Position numbers and translations under genes: made by a program. This document shows positions 59,602 through 64,000 of a stretch of DNA of 64,000 bases, one piece after another; within the stretch, counting starts at the first letter, position 1; each line of letters starts with the position of its first letter. Source of the stretch: Desulfosporosinus meridiei DSM 13257 (GTDB lineage Bacteria; Bacillota; Desulfitobacteriia; Desulfitobacteriales; Desulfitobacteriaceae); NCBI RefSeq assembly GCF_000231385.2, contig NC_018515.1:1430501-1494500 (forward strand), given 5' to 3'. The notes under the pieces were generated by a model. That model was given only the letters and a program-made list of their open reading frames with translations. It was not told where the DNA came from and did not search any database.

Positions 59602-60469
59602 TAAGCCCTATTGGCTGGTTCTTCCTACGGTGAGCGTGATTGTGATCTTGTTTTTTGGCGGTCTTGTGGAAGGGTTGGCCCACAGCTTGGGATATTTTCC
59701 GGCTGCGGGTCAATTAGATTTTTCTACTCGGGCCTATCATAAATTATTAAACTCTAAGGACTTCTGGTTGTCCCTTTGGCTCACCCTAAGGATTTCCTTA
59801 TTAGCCACTCTTTTCTCGGGGATTCTTGGTGTGGGAATCTCCCTTTTCTTTTTGAGAAATCAGCAGAGAAAATCAAGGATTTGCCTCTGGCTAGAGGGTT
59901 TGTTAAATCTCCCTTTAGTCATTCCGCACTTTGTGGGAGCCTATATTATTGTGCTTTTGTTCATGCAGAGTGGTTATCTGGCGCGCTTACTTTATGCCTT
60001 AGGTTTGATTCAGCAGTTTGAAGTTTTTCCTGTCTTAACCAATGACCCCAGAGGGTGGGGGATTATCTTAGCCTATACCTGGAAAGAAGCCCCATTTATA
60101 GCCTTGATGCTCTACCCGGTATTAAAAAATATATACTCTAATTGGCTGGAAGTCGCTAAAGTATATGGTGCCAAACCTTGGCAGTTTTTTATAGAAGTAG
60201 TGGTTCCCCTGCTCTTGCCGGCCTGGACTTCAAGTTGTTTCATAGTGTTTGCCTTTACCTTTTCAGCTTTTGAAGTGCCCTATTTATTGGGGGTCACCTA
60301 CCCCCAGATGCTGCCGGTATTATCTTATACTCTCTATACTAATGGAGGGTGGGAACGAATGCCCGAAGCTATGGCGATCAACGTAGTTTTGACTGTTATC
60401 ACGGCATTATTAGGGATCATGGCTTACAAACTCAGCCGCCGGTGGGGAATGCCGGGAGGGAGAAGTTGA
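59588..60469 (+). CDS. ABC transporter permease (YnjC-like, first half)
   Basis: I chose the ATG at 59588, which overlaps the lipoprotein gene by 14 bases; 59561 is also open. The roughly 293-residue protein has six hydrophobic segments and the permease EAA-type loop (YSNWLEVAKVYGAKPWQFFIEVVVPLLLPAW). E. coli YnjC is one long chain of two such halves; here they are two genes. It overlaps the next gene by one base (TGATG). Confidence 0.85.
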   Translation: MWQNSKPYWLVLPTVSVIVILFFGGLVEGLAHSLGYFPAAGQLDFSTRAYHKLLNSKDFWLSLWLTLRISLLATLFSGILGVGISLFFLRNQQRKSRICLWLEGLLNLPLVIPHFVGAYIIVLLFMQSGYLARLLYALGLIQQFEVFPVLTNDPRGWGIILAYTWKEAPFIALMLYPVLKNIYSNWLEVAKVYGAKPWQFFIEVVVPLLLPAWTSSCFIVFAFTFSAFEVPYLLGVTYPQMLPVLSYTLYTNGGWERMPEAMAINVVLTVITALLGIMAYKLSRRWGMPGGRS

Positions 60470-61293
60470 TGGAGAAGTTAACCATTAAAGGTCTTAGACA
60501 TTACCTAGGGTTTCTGATGGGTTTGCTCCTGGCTTTTACCCTGGCGCTTCCCATTATCGCCTTACTGGTCAATAGTCTTTCCGTTGGCTGGCGCTGGCCG
60601 GATCTATTTCCCCAAGCTTTAACCAATAGGGCTTGGAGTTATGTTCTGTCATCGACTTCGGGAACTTATGCTTCCATAGGACTTAGCTTGGAAATTGCTT
60701 TAGTAGTTACAATTATTAACTTAATTCTGGGAATGCCGGGTGCCTATGCACTAGCTCGCTATAGCTTCAGAGGAAAAATGCTAGTTGAGGGAATCGTCTA
60801 TGCGCCGATTATCGTTCCCGCCTTTGTTTCGACTATGGGAATTCAGCTGACTTTTCTCAGGCTAGGGTTAACCGAATCTGTTTTAGGTGTTATCTTGGCG
60901 CATTTAGCGCCGACCCTACCCTATATGGTCAGAGCCTTAATTATAAGCTTTCAGACACTGGAGCCTTCCCTGGAAGATCAGGCCAGAACCTTAGGAGCCG
61001 GTTGGTGGCAGTGTTTTTGGCAGATCAGCTTACCCCATCTTGTTCCCGGCATGGTCGCCGGAGCAAGCTTAAGTATCCTTATCTCACTAAGCCAATATCT
61101 GATTACCTTCTTGATAGGAGGTGGTCAGGTGGTAACCTTACCCTTACTCATGTTTCCGTTTATTAATGGGGGGGACTTGGCTATCGGAAGTGCTTACGCC
61201 ATCCTTTTTTCAGGGATGGCTGGTCTGGCCCTTTATGTAATGAGTTGGGTGCTTAAACATTATTACGGAAAAAGACTGGATTTTCATATCTAA
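60469..61293 (+). CDS. ABC transporter permease (YnjC-like, second half)
   Basis: The start at 60469 overlaps the previous stop. The roughly 274-residue protein has six membrane segments and an EAA-type loop (TLEPSLEDQARTLGAGWWQCFWQISLPHLVPG). It pairs with the previous permease to form the channel. A 123-base gap with CAACAATAACAACAACA repeats leads to the ATPase gene. Confidence 0.88.
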   Translation: MEKLTIKGLRHYLGFLMGLLLAFTLALPIIALLVNSLSVGWRWPDLFPQALTNRAWSYVLSSTSGTYASIGLSLEIALVVTIINLILGMPGAYALARYSFRGKMLVEGIVYAPIIVPAFVSTMGIQLTFLRLGLTESVLGVILAHLAPTLPYMVRALIISFQTLEPSLEDQARTLGAGWWQCFWQISLPHLVPGMVAGASLSILISLSQYLITFLIGGGQVVTLPLLMFPFINGGDLAIGSAYAILFSGMAGLALYVMSWVLKHYYGKRLDFHI

Positions 61294-61416
61294 ATAGGAA
61301 TTCACACAATCAGTTCAAGCAGAACAGAAATAACAACAATAACAACAACAGTTGCACTGGAATGGTAGGAAAACCATCCACTGAGCAGGCTTATAGATAG
61401 CTTTAAGGAGCAAGAC

Positions 61417-62499
61417 ATGAATCATCTTTGTTTAAAGGGAGTCGAAAAAGGTTATTACCACTCCGACTCAGATTCTTTTGAGTTGAATATACCCCAATTG
61501 ACCATCCAAGAAGGAGAGCTTTTAGCCTTGCTGGGCCCTTCCGGCTGCGGGAAGACAACTCTGCTCAAGGTGGTTGCCGGCTTGCTGGAACCGGATAGGG
61601 GGGAGGTCTTGCTTGGTGATCAAACTATCAGTAAGATCCCGACAGAAAAAAGGGGCTTGGGAATGGTTTTCCAACAAGCTTTGCTTTTCCCCCATATGAG
61701 GGTGGAGGAGAACGTTGCTTTTGGTTTGAAAATGAAAGGCATCCCTAAAGGTGTTCGACTGGAAAAGGCCAGATTGATGCTTAAAGCAGTTGGACTTTCC
61801 GGTTTTGGAGATCGCTTTCCTTCCGAGTTAAGCGGAGGGCAGCAACAGCGTGTATCTTTGGCCAGAGCAATGGTGAGCTGCCCCCAGGTGCTTTTACTGG
61901 ATGAACCCTTTAGTTCCCTTGATCCGGAACTGCGGGAGGAGATGCGGGATTTGCTCAAAGGATTACAACAAGACTATAAGTTAACCACCTTGTTGGTAAC
62001 CCATGATGTTAATGAAGCTTTTGTTCTGGCTGATAAGATCGGAATTATGAAGCAGGGGCGAATATTGCAAATGGATCAACCTCAGATACTCTATGAAAAC
62101 CCCAATAGCCCGGAGATCGCTTTATTTTTAGGGGCTAGAAATGTTATCTATGGGCAACTATCCCAAGGGGTATTCCGAGCAGGTTCATTTAAATTAGCAG
62201 TTCCGGGAAAAGAGGAACTCTACCAACAGTCGGGTTGGATCGTGCTTCGACCCGAGAACTTGAAATTATGCTCTGTCCCGGCAAGCACTAAATCCAGTCC
62301 AACAAACAGGGATTTAATTCTGAGAGGCAGCGTCGAAAAATCTGTTTTTTCTCAAGGGTCTTATCATGTGACGGTTCAGATAGAATCACAATCAGTAAAC
62401 CTTAGCTTCCCGGCAGATCAGAGTTCAAAGCCAGGTTTAGGAGAAGCTCTTGAGTTAACCTACGATCCACAGTCATTAGTTTTTATCCCGGAATACTGA
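61417..62499 (+). CDS. ABC transporter ATP-binding protein (YnjD-like)
   Basis: The 360-residue ATPase has Walker A GPSGCGKTT (40-48), a Q-loop (VFQQALLFPHM), signature LSGGQQQRVSLARA, Walker B VLLLDEPFSSLD and the H-loop THD. The last 120 residues form a TOBE-like domain. That tail, which YnjD lacks in E. coli, is usual in spermidine- and iron-type importers. GGAG lies before the ATG. It drives the two permeases upstream. Confidence 0.9.
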   Translation: MNHLCLKGVEKGYYHSDSDSFELNIPQLTIQEGELLALLGPSGCGKTTLLKVVAGLLEPDRGEVLLGDQTISKIPTEKRGLGMVFQQALLFPHMRVEENVAFGLKMKGIPKGVRLEKARLMLKAVGLSGFGDRFPSELSGGQQQRVSLARAMVSCPQVLLLDEPFSSLDPELREEMRDLLKGLQQDYKLTTLLVTHDVNEAFVLADKIGIMKQGRILQMDQPQILYENPNSPEIALFLGARNVIYGQLSQGVFRAGSFKLAVPGKEELYQQSGWIVLRPENLKLCSVPASTKSSPTNRDLILRGSVEKSVFSQGSYHVTVQIESQSVNLSFPADQSSKPGLGEALELTYDPQSLVFIPEY

Positions 62500-62515
62500 C
62501 CTAAAGGAGATCATT

Positions 62516-63097
62516 ATGCTTGATACACATGCTAGAAGATATATACAGCCGATTATTGATCTGACTGCAGATTTTCTTGATCGCTTAAAGATCACGGCCA
62601 ATCAGGTGACTATAGCAGCTTTTGTGATGGGGATTGCTTCAGGATTTGCCATTCTCTTGGAGCAGCCGATTTTAGCAGTTTCCTTGCTCTGGTTTTCCGG
62701 CTTCTTAGATGCTGTCGATGGTTCGATTGCCCGGAAACATAACGCTGCCAGTCCGTGGGGGACCTTAATGGATATTACCTTTGATAGACTTGTCGAGCTT
62801 TCAGTAATCTTAGGACTGGCTTGGTGTTATCCCGGAGTTCGGTTTTTGCTGCTTCTGTTAACCGCGGGAATCATTTTTTCCATGACGGTTTTTTTAACCG
62901 TTGGGGCATTGGTTGAAAAAACGGGTATTAAATCATTTTACTATCAGGCAGGACTGGCGGAGCGAACAGAAGGATTTATATTTCTTTCTCTTATGACTTT
63001 ATTTCCCGGAAGGATCAATATCTTTACAAGCTTGTTCATTCTTGCTGTGACTTTTACGGCTCTGCAAAGATTGAGGGAAGCAAAGAGAATATTATAA
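62516..63097 (+). CDS. CDP-alcohol phosphatidyltransferase (YnjF-like)
   Basis: The 193-residue membrane protein has the family motif DGX2AR...G...D...D: GFLDAVDGSIARKHNAASPWG, TLMDITFDRLVE. Five or six hydrophobic segments surround it. AAAGGAG lies before the ATG. E. coli ynjF ends the ynjABCDEF cluster, so its presence here supports the YnjBCD calls. It would make a phospholipid from a CDP-alcohol; the acceptor is unknown. Confidence 0.88.
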   Translation: MLDTHARRYIQPIIDLTADFLDRLKITANQVTIAAFVMGIASGFAILLEQPILAVSLLWFSGFLDAVDGSIARKHNAASPWGTLMDITFDRLVELSVILGLAWCYPGVRFLLLLLTAGIIFSMTVFLTVGALVEKTGIKSFYYQAGLAERTEGFIFLSLMTLFPGRINIFTSLFILAVTFTALQRLREAKRIL

Positions 63098-63212
63098 CTT
63101 TTTGCTAAGATCCCTCAATTAATCATAACAAAAATATTATTTGAATATATTATGGTCAGGTTATATAATGATGGATGTTGTGGTTAATACAAGATTAAAG
63201 GGAGGTGAAGAA

Positions 63213-63917
63213 TTGTCAATAAATAAGAAAAAATACACAGCTCTCCTGATTGCGGTCTTATCCTTAATCTTCATTGGATTGTATTTATTAATCCCTTCCC
63301 TGTCAGAACAACTGAATAAGTCAGTAAGTCTTCTTTCCCGTGCCGACATTAATGGTATGAGAGACTATTTAAGAGGTTTTGGTATCTGGGCACCGATAGT
63401 TTCCATGGCTCTAATGGTGTTTCAAGCCCTAGCCGCTCCCTTGCCGGCATTTGTAATTACTTTCGCTAATGCCTGGATTTTCGGTTGGGTTATGGGTGCT
63501 CTTTACTCCTGGACTGGAGCAATGATCGGGGCCTCCCTTTGTTATGTCATCGCCAAAGCTTTTGGGCGACCTGTCATTGAGAGAATGGTTGGCAAAAAGA
63601 GTTTGGAAACGACGGATAAATTTTTTGAAAAGTATGGTAAGCATTCCGTCATGATTGCCCGCTTATTACCGATTGTTCCATTTGATATTATCTCTTATGC
63701 AGCAGGCTTAACAACCATGGGGTTTTGGGAGTTTTTCTGGGCCACAGGCTTGGGTCAATTGCCGGCAACTATCGTTTATTCTTGGCTGGGAGAGAATATG
63801 TCTCCCACGGCCAAATACTCACTATGGGCTCTTTGTGGGTTTATGATACTCTTAATTATTAGTCTAGCCATTAAGAAAAGGTTTGATCAAAAGCTCACAG
63901 GAGATAATCATGCTTAA
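63213..63917 (+). CDS. TVP38/TMEM64-family (DedA-like) membrane protein
   Basis: I chose the TTG at 63213, with GGGAGGTG before it; 63141 and 63168 lack a ribosome site. The roughly 234-residue protein has about five membrane segments and the SNARE-associated Golgi domain: APLPAFVITFANAWIFGWVM, GALYSWTGAMIGASLCYVIA, FGRPVIERMVGKK, and RLLPIVPFDIISYAAGLT. Relatives move lipids across the membrane or affect envelope homeostasis. Its stop overlaps the start of the next gene. Confidence 0.85.
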   Translation: MSINKKKYTALLIAVLSLIFIGLYLLIPSLSEQLNKSVSLLSRADINGMRDYLRGFGIWAPIVSMALMVFQALAAPLPAFVITFANAWIFGWVMGALYSWTGAMIGASLCYVIAKAFGRPVIERMVGKKSLETTDKFFEKYGKHSVMIARLLPIVPFDIISYAAGLTTMGFWEFFWATGLGQLPATIVYSWLGENMSPTAKYSLWALCGFMILLIISLAIKKRFDQKLTGDNHA

Positions 63918-64000
63918 TAAAAACTTGAAGCTGTTGCTTAAAGTGCTCTTTTCCATAGCTCTTATAGGTTGGTTTATTAAAGCTTTTAATTGGTCTGAGA
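63910..64000 (+). CDS. YbhN/UPF0104-type membrane protein, start only
   Basis: The frame starts at ATG 63910, overlapping the previous gene by eight bases, and runs off the window: MLNKNLKLLLKVLFSIALIG, WFIKAFNWSE. The short start looks like lysylphosphatidylglycerol-synthase/YbhN-type proteins, which fits the lipid-linked neighbours. With 30 codons only, the call is tentative. Confidence 0.45.
   Translation, partial: MLNKNLKLLLKVLFSIALIGWFIKAFNWSE

Overview
The window looks like chromosome from an anaerobic, low-to-mid GC Firmicute of the Desulfitobacterium/Desulfosporosinus (Peptococcaceae) type. This is an inference from gene style: rubredoxin beside a FAD/Fe-S D-lactate-type dehydrogenase, a two-4Fe-4S ferredoxin, an RND efflux pair in a Gram-positive-like gene background, CRP/FNR-type and OmpR-type regulators, strong AGGAGG ribosome sites, and TTG/GTG starts. 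No rRNA, tRNA or CRISPR array was seen.

Layout. 1-10.5 kb: small membrane proteins, an alanine racemase, an HsdM fragment, a wrecked UPF0175/DUF3368 toxin-antitoxin pair, an ABC-F antibiotic-resistance gene with a leader peptide and attenuator, a truncated streptogramin acetyltransferase, an AraC pseudogene, an Rpn-type nuclease, a PadR/DUF2812 pair, and a GC-rich DHFR-like gene lying against a purH remnant. 10.5-18 kb: a RelA/SpoT-domain protein, HicAB, a radical SAM protein, a VOC protein, and a fused TopoVI-B/A-like protein. 18-25.5 kb: an IS1634-type IS with target duplication, IS110 and IS3 wrecks, a secreted amidase pair and a frameshifted helical gene. 25.5-36 kb: MBL hydrolase, a MocR regulator divergent from a flavin-binding protein, and a two-component system directly upstream of an RND pump and adaptor. 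36-43.5 kb is an AT-rich accessory island: a ParE remnant, a membrane-protein pair, a DUF262-HEPN two-gene module (a likely defence system), structured intergenic elements, and an IS256-type IS inserted in one of them. 43.5-53 kb: a second two-component system, ferredoxin, a RelE-type TA pair with a nonsense mutation in the toxin, a CRP/flavoprotein/DUF1638 group, an ECF sigma/anti-sigma pair, and a MerR regulator divergent from an SRPBCC protein. 53-64 kb is better-kept: rubredoxin plus FAD/Fe-S dehydrogenase, threonine aldolase plus cupin, and a YnjBCDF-like ABC transporter operon followed by TVP38 and YbhN-like membrane proteins.

The main theme is repeated decay and duplication. Many short segments are partial copies of other genes in the same window: the 3' end of the topoisomerase-like gene (four sites), the Rpn gene, the VOC gene, HsdM, the RelA/HicB locus, the amidase, and a hairpin element. 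The most interesting intact units are the DUF262-HEPN module, the fused topoisomerase-like protein, and the ABC-F gene, whose leader peptide carries an Arg-Leu-Arg motif like the macrolide-sensing ErmD leader. Several pseudogene calls rest on single-base changes that could be sequencing errors.
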